Positions 38,501-50,517 of a stretch of 64,000 nt of DNA are shown here, one piece after another (within the stretch, counting starts at the first letter, position 1; each line of letters begins with the position of its first letter). A program made the translations under genes and the position numbers. The notes beneath the pieces are model-generated. The model saw only the letters and a list, made by a program, of their open reading frames with translations, did no database searches and was not told the origin of the DNA. The stretch comes from Acanthornis magna (Eukaryota > Chordata > Aves > Passeriformes > Acanthizidae), in the NCBI GenBank assembly GCA_036785705.1, contig JAWUZG010000027.1, forward strand, positions 2,275,501 to 2,339,500, given 5' to 3'.

Positions 38501-41500
38501 GTGGGAAGTTTGTTCACTTACAGTGATGCACACACACAGATACATTTGCAGTCATCTAGAGGCCAGAATAACTTGGCCCTGAAAAAAAGAAGAAAAATAC
38601 TTGATTTTTTTTTTCTGCCAAAACTGATTTATCAAAAATAGTGGCTTCCTTGTCCCAGAATTAGTGCTAACTTTGACCCAGGTGTGTGGAGATAGATACT
38701 GTTGGAAAGAAATACAAGGTTAGAATATGGATATAGAGTTAAAAAGTGGTAGGGAAACGTGGAGATAGTTTAAAACAGCTGCATCAAGCTCTTAGCTCTG
38801 GAGCCTTGATTTTTTTGTTGTTTTCCCAAGTTTAAGGAAAGATGAAAGCCCTCCTCCTCCTTTTTTTGCAAGATCAATTGTGGAAAAAACTGTTATTTTT
38901 TACTACATATGCAGATTTGCAGGCAGGATGAGAATATGTGGGACCACAATCCCTGAAAATTTGTGCATTGGTTAAATCCATCTCTAGAGCTACCTGGGTC
39001 TTTCTACAACTAAAGGGTGTTTTAATCATTCCACTGCTATTGAGCTTCAAGGTGTCCCTAAACTCCCTAAAAAATGAAGTCAAAACAGCAGAAAGAAATT
39101 TATTTTGTTCTCCCAGCAAAGGACATAGAGGGTTACTTGAATTCAGAAAGAAATACATTGTAATTCTTAATGCAAATTAAATATTTTGAGAACACTTCCT
39201 ACACTAGATAAGCCCTTTCTCAAGACCAGAGGGAGAGTTTGATTTCCTTGAGTTCCTTCTTCGGAATGAGAGCTCCTGCCAAGCCAGATTTGCACAGGCA
39301 CACAAGCAGCCCATTGCCTTTTTTTTATAAATCACGCTAAGTTCACGTCAGGCAAATGTACAAATTCACTGCTTGGCATTGTATCCTGTACTCGGAGGGA
39401 GCCACGTGCCATGGGTGTGTTCAAGTGCAAAATTCCCTGTTGATTTTGGACACTTTGTGCTTATAGAGATGCATTTTGGCCTGTGTGGGCCGGAAGGGAA
39501 AGCAGTGACCTGAATAGGGAGCGTGAATCCCAATTAAAACATTTACACAGCTGAGACAGGAACCTCTCCTGAGCACAGGGAGAACAGTGGGAGCTGTGAA
39601 ATGCTTTCCAGAGCTTCGCTGCCTGCAGGAGCAGCACTGAAGAGGCAAGGCTGCTCTGGAGATCACATCTGGAAGGAGCACAGAGATGTTTCCATTCCCA
39701 CCCCAGCCCTGCACAGCTCTGGTTTTTCTCCCTCCCTTTCATTGGGGTTGCCACCTTCCAAAGCAGAGCAAAAGTGATAATGAAAAATCCTGGGTAAGCC
39801 ACTAAGTTTTACCTTACATACAGTGAGAGAATTCCTTCTGTAAATAACAACTTGTCCCTCCTTTCTTGCCTGAAGGGTTTATGTGTGTCCATGCTTATGT
39901 ACCAGTGTACGAATGTGCACGAGTGCACAGATACACAGAAACTGTGGGGACAAGGATTGGGTTGGACATTCAGACATTCCCCTAGGAACCACCCCAGAGG
40001 AGGAAAACGGCCTCACAGCAGAGTTCCTGTGATCCCACAGCATTTGGGAAGACCAACGTTATTTTTTTAAAAAATGAGGTGGCAGCCAGGGCCTCAGTGC
40101 ACTCTGGGTGCCCTTAGAGAGGCTGCAGGAGATTTTAGGAGAGCTTAAAATCCACTCCCGGAGGATTTCGAGTCTTTAGGGGAAAAGGAATTTAAAAAGT
40201 TGGATGTTTTATTTGTGAAGGACCAGCAGCCTTTGCAGGGAAGACCTGTTGTTCATTGTCTCAGCAGCCACCCTTTCACTAATAAAAATTTGTGCTGCAA
40301 TTAGTGTACACACGCACGCGCAAAATTAAGGAAAAAAAATTAAAAGGAAGGAAGCAAGTAATCAAGCAGTTCTAACTGTGAGAGATGGAGAGAAAAGAAG
40401 AAAAAGAAAATGTGTCTCAGACAATACTCATGTTGCTTCATAAACTGCTGAAAGTCAGTACAGAGAATTGTGATGAAAATACGTCAAAATACATTGTGTG
40501 ACTCTCTAACTCAAATGCAAGTGTTTTGCAAATTCTGTTGCAATGCATAAAGTTAAAATTATACAACCATTCTCTAAATACTGGGGAATAAGAATCTAGC
40601 TACTCCCATGTTTTCAAAATTAAAGGAATATTGTGTTATTTTTCTAGCAAATTCACATATGAAACTGGCATTGTGTGTCTTAAACAGCTGTCATGATGGA
40701 TTGGGTGAATAGCAGTGAGGAGTGGGGAAACTGTGTCTGTCAGGAGCCATTGTGTAACTTCATTTGGATTTTCTAACAGCTAGCATGTGGTACTCACAAC
40801 ACATAGTAAGTAGTCACTGATGGAAAGGCAGGCAGTAAGAAAAACATAGATTTAGTAGATCATCACTTTTTAGTTATTTTGAGTAACAGTCATAACAGGA
40901 AAGTCAAAGAAACTTTACAAAGAAAAACTGAACTTCTTTCCTAGAAATATACACCAGAAAAAACCACCAGGAGTGACCTCTCTAGAACAGCTTATTAGTC
41001 CTGATACATTCAATTTTGAGTTCTAAATGTGCATCAGGCCTTGGCATCAATCAGCAAACGGTGCCACCCAGCCCACAGCACAGGCAGCCGTGCCTGACAG
41101 GTGACATTAATACAGCTGCAAAGTGTGCTGAGGAGACGGTGAGGTGCAATACAGAATATTGGCAGGCGAAGGGATGAAATACCCACAGTATCTCTGCCAC
41201 TGCAGTGACACCGTGCCCTGTTGGGCACATTGCTGCCCTCCTGGGAAGTCCTAAAAGGCCATGGCTGCAGTGTCAGCCCCGCTGCTGTGCTGTGCAGGGG
41301 CAGCATCAAAGGCACGGGGAGCAGGGCAGGAAGTTCACACGCTGCGTGCGACACAACGCGACGCTCAGACTCCTCCACCTCGAAAAACGAGCCTCTAAAA
41401 ATACCCTAAAAATACCCCAGCACTGTGAGGGCTCCAGCACTCACAGCTAAAAATATTGGTGCTATTCTCTCGCCACAGGATACCAGTAACGTCAGTGGGA

Positions 41501-44500
41501 GCCCACTGGAAGATAGTGGGAAGTCTCTGGCAGTTACTCACATCCTGCATGAGTCCATGTCTCCCTGAAATCCGCAGCCATTCCTCCAGGACTGCTGCCT
41601 GTTGTTATTTAGGTGGGACACACAGCTTGTTTATGTTTGTCTGTTCTCGTTTAGCTCATGCTCTTCCTTGAGAGAAATCATCTGAGAGTGATTGAAGGTT
41701 TAGTTAAAGTGCACTTCAGAGTTTGGGACCCTGTGGAAATAAAGCCCTAGGAATTATGGCCTTTCTCATTTCTCCCCAATACCTTCTTATCTCCAGGCAG
41801 TGCTGTTATTTAGCACATCCAAGGCTGGTTTTCACTGAATTTTCTTTGTTTGGGGATGTTTCCCTTATTTCTCTTGAGAGGTCCCTAGAGCTTGGTCCTG
41901 GATCAGCTGGCCTGGAAAGGAGTCTGGGCATCTTTCGCCTTCTCTCTCTTAACCAATCCTCACTGCTAAATATGGCTGTGTACAGAATAACACCTTACTT
42001 ACTCCTGGGTGTGTGTTGCCTCGTATTTCCCATGTTCACACACACAGCATTTTTTTTTCCTCAGCTTTGCTGTCTGCAACCCAAGAGGGCAAAGCCATTC
42101 TCTTTTCTCAATGCTGAGAACATGCTCATGCACACTTGTTCTAGGTAAGAACAAGTAAATCAGCTAATGGTACATCACATCGTTAAGGGAAAAAAAAATC
42201 CCTTGATTAATAATTTGCACAAACTCAGTGTCCTACTCTTTTATGTTTCTTTGGAGCTCTGCGTTTCTGAGTGGTCTGTATTGCCACATGGTTGAATATT
42301 AAAATTAGTATTATATAGTAATATTAAATTTGGAGGATATTATTCTTCTCCATTAGCATTGACTCAGTTTCTACCCTGCAATGATTTTCATGCAACCATT
42401 GCTGAAGTCAGTAAGGTCACGTAGCTGCACAGAATGAGATGGGATTTCATTTATAACATTGTCAAGATACCAGCAATAGCCTTACAATTATAGGGCTTTT
42501 TTCATACCTTCTCAGGAATATTGTTGGCTTAATCTGCATGTTATAACTCTCATGGCAGTAGAACTTGCCTTGGATGATTTGTGCCTTGCCAGGACTTTCT
42601 GTTGGAGATAAGGTTTAGTGGGCAATAAGCCTTCTGCTCAGTGTTTTCTTATTGCTCTGAAATGATAAACTGTGATTTAAAAATTGTATAATTCTGATAA
42701 AATTCTTGATAACAGTGAATGAAACTTTGTTTCCATTGCTCCTCTCTATTTTTATGGAAAGCTAAACCAAACAGTTGTAAATAAAGCACCTGAGAACTGA
42801 TCTGCCCCCGTGGGTCTGGCTCAGGTGGCTGACTTAGACTGAAATAAATGCCACAAATATCAGGTGTGCTGCTCACCAGCTTGACACAGCTGTGTCCTTC
42901 ATCAGAGCACCCATGTGCTCAATTAAAACACAGAATTAAAATGGTCACAGCAGAGAAAGTATTATATGCCATCATAGCCCCTGAGGACAGGCATATCACT
43001 GAGATATGGCTTTGTCCACTGATGTAACACTGGATTGTCTTTTTCTTTCATTTTAGTCTTCATTTCTGGGCAGAATTATTTGATTTCCAGAAACACACAT
43101 CTTCTTGATCAGCCCCAGCACAAGCACAACAGAGTGTGTATAAATATAGAAGCCTGTTTATTTCAAGATATTTTTTTCCACACTGCATCCGGTCAATAGT
43201 TTAGATGAATATTTGGACAGTTGAATGAAAACAGGGCTGGGACACTGGATCAGCTGTAAAGGTTGAGGAAGGAGTGGTCTTCCCATTATTTGAATTATCT
43301 GCCTTGTTTACATAAATTAACAACTATGCTCCAGACAGTAAAAAAGTTGTGAGCATTCAGCAGCCAGTGGATTATTTTTAAATACCTCTTTTTTTAATCA
43401 TTATTATTCTTTTTAAGAATGTATGTCTTATAGGTCTCTCCATAATCACCCAAAGATTGAATTTGGGATTTTCAAATACATCTGATGATTCCCCATAGGT
43501 GATTTTTAACCCGAGCTCACATGGACACTTTCTTGAAATCAGAAATACTTTGGGTATTAATTTTACCTGTTTGTCCTTGGGAACATCATCTTAGTTTACA
43601 GAGAAAGGAAAGAATTTGCCATAAATAAGGTATATCAAGATAGTCTGGAAAATATATGATTCCAGGGAGAGTTGTGGGAGATGTCTCTGAATTCATAAAA
43701 GGGGAGACAGAGACGCAGTTAACCATTAGTGACCAAGTTTTACAACAAAATGACAGAGCACAAAAAATGACATTAGCAGGATGGGGGAAAGAAGATCTCC
43801 CTGTTTTGTTGGGCAGCACAGAGTACCTTGGCAGATTTTCTTGCCATGGGGCAGTGGGGAGGGTGACATTCAAGGGGTTCCAGGGGACACTGTCCACATC
43901 CTGGTGCAGGAGGACATGACTGTCCATGCTGCACATCCACCTCAGGAAGCCCTGAGGAGGTGATTCCTGAGCCAAACAAGGAAATGAATAATGGTACACA
44001 ACCTCAGCTTGGTGCTGCCCCATAAACATCTGCTGCTGGAAGCAGAGGATGTGCTCGGCGGCCATTTGATTTTCTGTGCTGCATCACACCTCCTCCCCTC
44101 TTTCTTGTGGCATTCTCCATCTTTAAAAGGATCATCTTTAACACTTGAAAGAGTCCTGTGATGCATTTTTGTTTTCTTAGAAGAAACATAAAGGCTGTAC
44201 AGATCTGGGTGAATTCTTGTTATTCCCACTCTGCTGCTCTTCCCTCATCATTAGCTGCTGTTCCTTGTGTGTTACACCAGTGTCTTCTCGAGATTTCAGG
44301 TAACCTCAGATTTGCACGACTTAACGTTGTCTGAGTCTTGCCATGAGATCCTTGTAGCTCCAGCATGATCTTTCCCTACAGCTGTGCGTCCATTTCCACT
44401 TCCATCCCCCTTAGGACTGGTGTCTGCAGCTCCTTCTGAGGTTTGTGTGCTGCCTGGCTCCTTTTCCTCCCTCCTGGGGGGCACCTGGTCCTGGAGACCT

Positions 44501-45155
44501 TGCTCTGCACAGAGGAGCTCCAGAGAAGTGGCCCTGACCAGGGAGCAATTACTCCTTTGCTCTTGCCGAGCCTGGGACAACCCAAGCACGAGCATCCATA
44601 AATCCCAGATCTATTCCCAGGCAGAGGCACTGGTGGCACTCGCTCCTCCCTGAACCTGCCGAGTGCTCAGAGCCTAATAAAAGGTTATTGTAACACTTAG
44701 AGATGAAAGCAGTTCTGAAAAACAAACAAGAATATATATATGCATTCCCTACACAAAATTTAAAATAGAATCATCATCATGCAAACCCAAGGCTTGCCCC
44801 TACTTGCAGCAGCAATAGGTTGGATTTGGGCATAAGCAGTTGCTATGGGGCCTGATCCAGCTCCCACAAAAGTCAGCAGGAGCCTTTAAATTCCCCTCAG
44901 TGGGAGCGAAACCTGAGCACTTGGATATTTTGTGAACACTGACATTATAGGCTATAAAAAGCAATGCTTTGGGTTTTGATATCAAACCCAGCAATGGCAG
45001 GGACAGACTGACTCTTAAACGTGGGTCCTCAGTGCTATTGTACTGAAGATAATAAGTGCAATTCATTGCCAATCTCTTTGTTATTAATGGTGTAAAAATA
45101 GATCCGTCCCGGCAATGGGATTAACCGCTCCTTTATTTCTTGGCTGGTTTCCTTA
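38501..45155. other. Unique non-coding DNA
   Basis: No protein-coding gene was recognised. Frames of 141 codons (41723-42148, plus) and 159 codons (43586-44065, minus) have no known domain. A strong acceptor-donor pair encloses 80 bases at 42065-42144 (see findings). The 42200-42400 stretch is AT-rich. Confidence 0.4.
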
Positions 45156-45176
45156 TTGTTGTTGTTGTTGTTGTTG
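45156..45176 (+). repeat. (TTG)7 microsatellite
   Basis: Seven perfect TTG units occur, followed by a short T run. On the minus strand this reads as a run of Thr codons in an otherwise unremarkable frame. Confidence 0.95.
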
Positions 45177-47589
45177 TTTTTAAATAGTTTTCCTGTTCTG
45201 TTGTTGCAAATGAATTCTGGTAAATATTTATCCTTACACTTGCTGTAAACTTATTCCTTTCCTGGTGGGGCACTGCCCAGCTCCAGATGTGCAGAGCTGA
45301 ACCTTTGCAAGAGCAAAGAGAGCCCCAAGTGCAGCCCCACGATGGAGAGGGGGCAAAGACTTGAGGCATCTCTAAGAAGTTGCTGCGTGTGGCTTTGCTG
45401 AATGCAGCCATCGCAGATTTTAGGGGTGTTTGGCTGAAAAGAGTCAGGATGAAGAATTAGGGACAGCAGAAGGGGAGAATCTTGCCCTGTGTAACCCAGG
45501 TCATCCTGCACATGACCCAGCCACGTGCTGGTGACACAACTGCAGCATCCCTGGGGTACCCAAAACTCCATTTCCATCAGCTCTCCCAGATTCTCCTGCT
45601 CTGACCATGGGCCTGCTCTTCTCAAAGGGAAAAGGACCAGCACCCCACTGGAGAAATGTGTGCTGAGCTGCATGTGCCCTGCATTTGGGCTGAAATTGTG
45701 TTTAACACACTGAAGGAGATAAATTCTTCCTTTTGCCTTTTTGTGACAATTTAGTGGCAGATTGACCATCAGCCTTGAAAATCAGCAAAAGCTGGGTGGA
45801 GTCACCCCTGCTCCAGGCAAATATCACACAAGTGTCCCATGAACAAAGTCGCTGAGAGATGAACTTCCAAACAGACCTGAGCTGCTGTTTCCTAGAGCAC
45901 ATCCCCGTGGAAGCAGGAAGCAAACTTCCAGAACATGAAAGAAAGATTTGCTCACTTACCTCATTGTATTCTAATGTGACTTGAGGCAAACAAAAGGTGG
46001 CTCTGGGCTTTGTTATTTTAGTTATTCTGTGCAGCATCACACTGTATGGTTAAACATAACTCTTAATGGCCTGAAAATTCTGTACATAATTCCAGAAATT
46101 GCACAGAATGCAGGAAATATTTTTCCTAATGGCCTGTCCTGACCAAGGACAACTTTGTTCAGACCTCTGTCACATCATGGGATAAGAAGAGATGCACAGA
46201 TAATCCTCACCTGTCAGTTCTGGACATATTTCCTGCTGGGAAATCTCCTCAGCTAGAGCTGAACTGACTGGATAAATAGCTGTATTTTATGATAGGCTCT
46301 GAAATTTGAGTTCCAGGCTGCAGTGTTTTCAAATATTTTTTTGCAGCTATTGAGAGTTACAGTCGTTCATGTATTAGTTATGGGTCAGCTAGAGTTTGAG
46401 TTCAGCTAAGATGGAGGAAGATAAGTGGTGAGCAGAGAAAAACTGGAAAAAATTGGATGATTATTTGATTTTTTTAAATGTGAGAAAATTCAAATTAATC
46501 TGAGAGGATCTGCAAAGGAAAGATTAAATTCTGCCAGCTCCAGTCCTAGAAATAATCCCCTGTTAATGTACCAAACCAGTCACATGAGCTAAATTTTACT
46601 TGCAGACTCTTTCCTCAGAGGTGTTCCCACCCTTCCGGTATTTTTCTTTTTAAATATTATTTCCACTAAAAAGGTTAAAACACATTTGGCTGTTCTTATT
46701 ACGCATGCATGATGGCGTGATCCATTTTGATGATATTTTTCAATATTCATGACAGACAGTCCCACCCTTTAGGCTGAAACTCCCTTTGATTTCAGGTGAG
46801 GATTTTTGCCTAATGATCAGGCCCTGGGGTGTTTGGCTCATCAGTTGCTACGTAATCAGCTAAGAAAAATTTGAATTGATAAAAAGCAGGAATAAGGGCA
46901 CAGATTGCTGGCAGAGCAAATTCATTTCAGGGTGTAGGTGTAAGAAAAATCACCCCCTCAAAAAAAAAAAAATAGAAATGCAACTAATGTTGTGTGTGCT
47001 ACTGTGTTATATATTCACAACAGAAGAGTCAAGGAAGGATTCAGAAAACTTTGTCAACCTGACCCAAAACTGGCCCATGGAACTCTGTGGAAAATCTCTG
47101 TGATGTTCCCAAGGTCTGAGGAGAAAGGAGCGCTATGACAGCATTTTGAAAGGCACCACAAACTCATCAAAGTGCCTGAAGCCCCTGCTCTGGGGGAAAC
47201 ACACATCTTATCTATCTCACACAGCATTAGACATTGGTTCCCACTTTTGTAATAAAATGTTTTCTGTCCAAATGCTGGACAAAAAGCATCCAGTCTCAGG
47301 CGGTTTTTCAGGTGGCTTTTAGCCACCAAAGCTCCTTGTGTTTCTTTAGAGCATTTTCATTTTCTGAACAGCATAAATGATGTCACTTATCGATTGCCAA
47401 ACCTATTTCATAATTTCAATAACCTCCAGGGGACTGATTAAATCTGAAATACTTTGGCCTATTTTAAAGGAAGTCTAATTGTGTTTTTAAGTCAGCCTTG
47501 GAACACATGATTCTTTATTAACCTAATAAGCCTCCATTATCCCATTCCCAAAGTTCTATTCAAGCCCTGTATTTAGTGTAAAGCACCGT
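45177..47589. other. Unique non-coding DNA
   Basis: No gene was recognised. A minus-strand frame of 172 codons at 45251-45769 is open but has no recognisable domain. A 14-base A run lies near 46961-46974. Confidence 0.4.
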
Positions 47590-48130
47590 GCACTGGTTAA
47601 TTAGAGCATATTATCTTGGATGAAAATGCTGAATCTTATTCTGCAGAGTCAGGGCTTGGAGAATTTGTTAATACTCCGCGTGTACCCAGCCTGGTTCTTA
47701 TCTGAGCCCTGGCATGTGTTAGCAGGGCAATTACCACTCGCAATCGCTGCCTGCTGCTTGGCAGAGCGAGTGCTGAACAGAGAGTTAGTGCAGCAAAGAT
47801 AGAAAAGTGACTCATTTGGATTGCTCAGTCGTGTCCTCTCCTCCTGGAAAGGCTGATGGGAGCAGGGGAAGAGGAGCACTCGTGTTCGTCACTTCTCTAA
47901 TTCACCACTGCGCTGGGGCAGCATTGGGAGCCAATAATTACAAAAAACAAGAGTGAGTAATGAGACATTTCACCTCTGCACGTTTAGAAGGCCAATCTGA
48001 ATTTAATGGGAAATGACAAGTTATAGACGTCAAGTAAAGGATGGCGATAAATCAATTTCATTTTTGTTTGCCACAATTTTCAGTCTCTGCCTTTCTGGTG
48101 CTGCAAAAAGGAGAAGTTTAAAGCCCTGCT
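47590..48130. promoter_or_regulatory. Possible regulatory block (weak)
   Basis: This repeat-free stretch holds several binding-site-like motifs: TTAATTAGA near 47598, TTATCT near 47612 and 47699, and a consensus AP-1 site TGACTCA at 47808-47814. TGACGTCA-like and CRE-type sequences were not found. The density is suggestive but could be chance. Only cross-species alignment can tell whether it is conserved. Confidence 0.15.
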
Positions 48131-49380
48131 TTAAATTACCCTGGTACATTTCACAGGAAAAATGCATTTACAAAATACACTCTTCCCACTCTGGTCTGGG
48201 AAGACTGAGTAGACAGTGTGTGTCAGGCAACATTTGTAAAGGCTCCTACTGACTCGGTGACCCCATTCCCATATTTAAGTGATCCAGGCCTATGGAAATC
48301 TCCTGAGACTCACTGACTTTTAAAACCATCTCTTACAGACATATTCCATCATTTTATAAGTTTTTTTCATGAAACAGCTCACCAGCCAGGCCCATTTTCC
48401 TACTGAAAAAAAATTATTAAATTTAAAAATTCACAGCACTAAACTAAAAAGCCAGAAGTAAACAGTTTGCCTCTACAATAACCTCTTTAGGTTGATGGTT
48501 GTGTTCAATAACACATCATTGCACACTTTCCCTGCTAATTCATTTAGTAACAGTCCCTTAATCTAATGCAACCTTGTTTCAAAAAATTGGAAAACTCTTT
48601 TCATGAAGGGTTTCATGCCCCCCTGAGAGGTTTAGCCTAATGGTGTCACATGCAAATTTGTGATTGTACATCTGACAATGGCACATGAACAGAGCAGCAG
48701 CATTTAAAACACAGCATACACAGTAGGTCATTTTAATCTGGAGGGCAGAATAATAAATCTTTTTTGCTCTTCCTGATTTTAGTATTAAATTACCCATTTC
48801 ATCTCTCATGACATCAGCAGAGGGATGCTCAGTAAAACAATAGCAGTTTCAAAGCCATAAGGTAAAAATCTTCAAATGGTTTTCTAGAACTTTCTGAAAT
48901 GAAGCATTTCTCAAAAAAGAAAAAAAAAATAAAAATAAAAACCGACACTTCAACATGGAATTTCTGGGAAAGGCCTCTCAGATAGTGACCACACTGGTGA
49001 CAGACACTTCTTGACCTTTCACCAATGCTCTGTGGCTCTCCTAAAACCTTCTCCAGTGACCTTCACACCTCCCACTGCTGGGATGACTCTCCTCACTGAA
49101 TGCCAACCTCTGATCGCTGTTTCGATGAGATTTTAAATTTACAGGGCTTCAAATATCCTTTTAGAACCCTCCCTTTATCTAAACACTAGTTCTCAGTGGA
49201 AAATTGTAATGGTTCTCTGCCAATGAGAACATTAAGGCATGACTTTAATAAAAACTATGGATAAAATTTTGTCCAAATGGATACATTTGAACCTTTTAGA
49301 ATGCAATAACTTCAACAATTCTGTATTTTTGTTCCACAAAATGATTTCCCCATTTTTCAGCCATCTCTAATTTTAACAAT
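48131..49380. other. Unique non-coding DNA
   Basis: Nothing was recognised except an A-rich simple stretch at about 48914-48942. Confidence 0.4.
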
Positions 49381-49542
49381 AACTTGCAGGTGTTTCCTGT
49401 TAAGTTGGTAATAACTGTGTCCTGGGATAATAAAACTCTTGGGTTTGGCCCATTTATCATATATAAATTATAACTTAAAGGTGCATCCTGTTTACAAGGT
49501 AATAATTATATATGGGACTAAACAAACTCTTCTGGAGCCATT
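49381..49542. repeat. Decayed tandem duplication, period about 91 bp
   Basis: Copy 1 starts with AACTTGCAGGTG at 49381 and copy 2 with AACTTAAAGGTG at 49472. Both then carry TCCTGTT, GGTAATAA, GGGA.TAA.A, AACTCTT and a final GCCCAT or GCCATT in the same order and at nearly the same spacing. Identity is only moderate over about 70 bases, so the duplication is old. Confidence 0.6.
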
Positions 49543-50391
49543 CCAATCTATTGTGTTATGTTGGGCTTGGAGAAACCTTGGATAATGCCATAGGTAGTAA
49601 AAGTTGATTCTCCCCTCTTCACAAAAAAACGGGAAAAAGAGAGGAAAAAAAGGTTGGTGTTTTGCCTAAATTAGGAAATCAACTTTGAAAAACTCAACAG
49701 CCTCCAGAATGAGCAATCAAATGATGTTAAACCTTAGCTGATGGCCAGCCAGAGAGCACACACCCATGTGGATTCCTCGGGGTGGATGTCAGCAGCAGAC
49801 AGAAGGCACAGCCCTGCAGCCCTGCTCTGTGTCCCTGCCCTCCCGAGGGCCTGGTCCCCTCTTGTCACCAATGCCCCATCCCAAACCCTCTGGCCTCAGC
49901 CTCCCATATCCCTCCTTGCCTTGGGCTTTACGACATGCCTGTTTTTGTCAGGAGAGGAAAGCCAGCAAGATCAGAAAAACCCCAAAAGCCTGGGGAAGGA
50001 GGTCAGCCACCGACCCCGCAATTCCTCTGTTCCACAGCCGCCTTACAGTGAGATTTGGGGTTTCCTGCAGAGCTCCCCAATTGCCCCAAGCCCTTCCACT
50101 GCTGATCCCAAACCTCCAGCCCTTCCCCAGCACCAGCCTGGTGCTCTCCACCTCCCGCAGAACCTCGTGCCGTGGGACAACAGTCCCTCCTTTGTTGGGG
50201 TCAGGACTTAGGGGCTGCGGAAGGAATTTGGGCTGTGTGTGCAGAGGAAAGCCTGAAGCACGGAGAGATACCAGCACTCAAAAAAGCCACCAGAAAAATG
50301 AACTCCAGGAGCCATGGGTGCATTCGCTCACATTGTAGCTTGGCTCCAGTGTTTCACTGTTATTTCTTAACAGCAAAATAAGCCCCAAACA
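49543..50391. other. Non-coding DNA with a GC-rich patch
   Basis: 49750-50250 is GC- and Pro-codon-rich, with frames of 156 and 190 codons overlapping on the plus strand and 109 on the minus strand. None shows a recognisable domain. The multiple overlapping frames reflect low stop-codon density in GC-rich DNA. Confidence 0.35.
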
Positions 50392-50454
50392 TTTTTCCTT
50401 TTTTTTCTTTCCTTTTTTTTTCTTTCCTTTTTTTCCTCTCCCTTTTTTTTCTTT

Positions 50455-50514
<60 letters not shown>
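50392..50514. repeat. Homopyrimidine tract ending in 58 consecutive T
   Basis: 123 bases contain only C and T. The first part alternates T runs with CTTTCC blocks, and the last 58 bases (50457-50514) are all T. It then ends abruptly at GCTACATACTGC. Runs this long are unstable in replication and in sequencing, so the exact length is uncertain. Confidence 0.95.
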
Positions 50515-50517
<3 letters not shown>

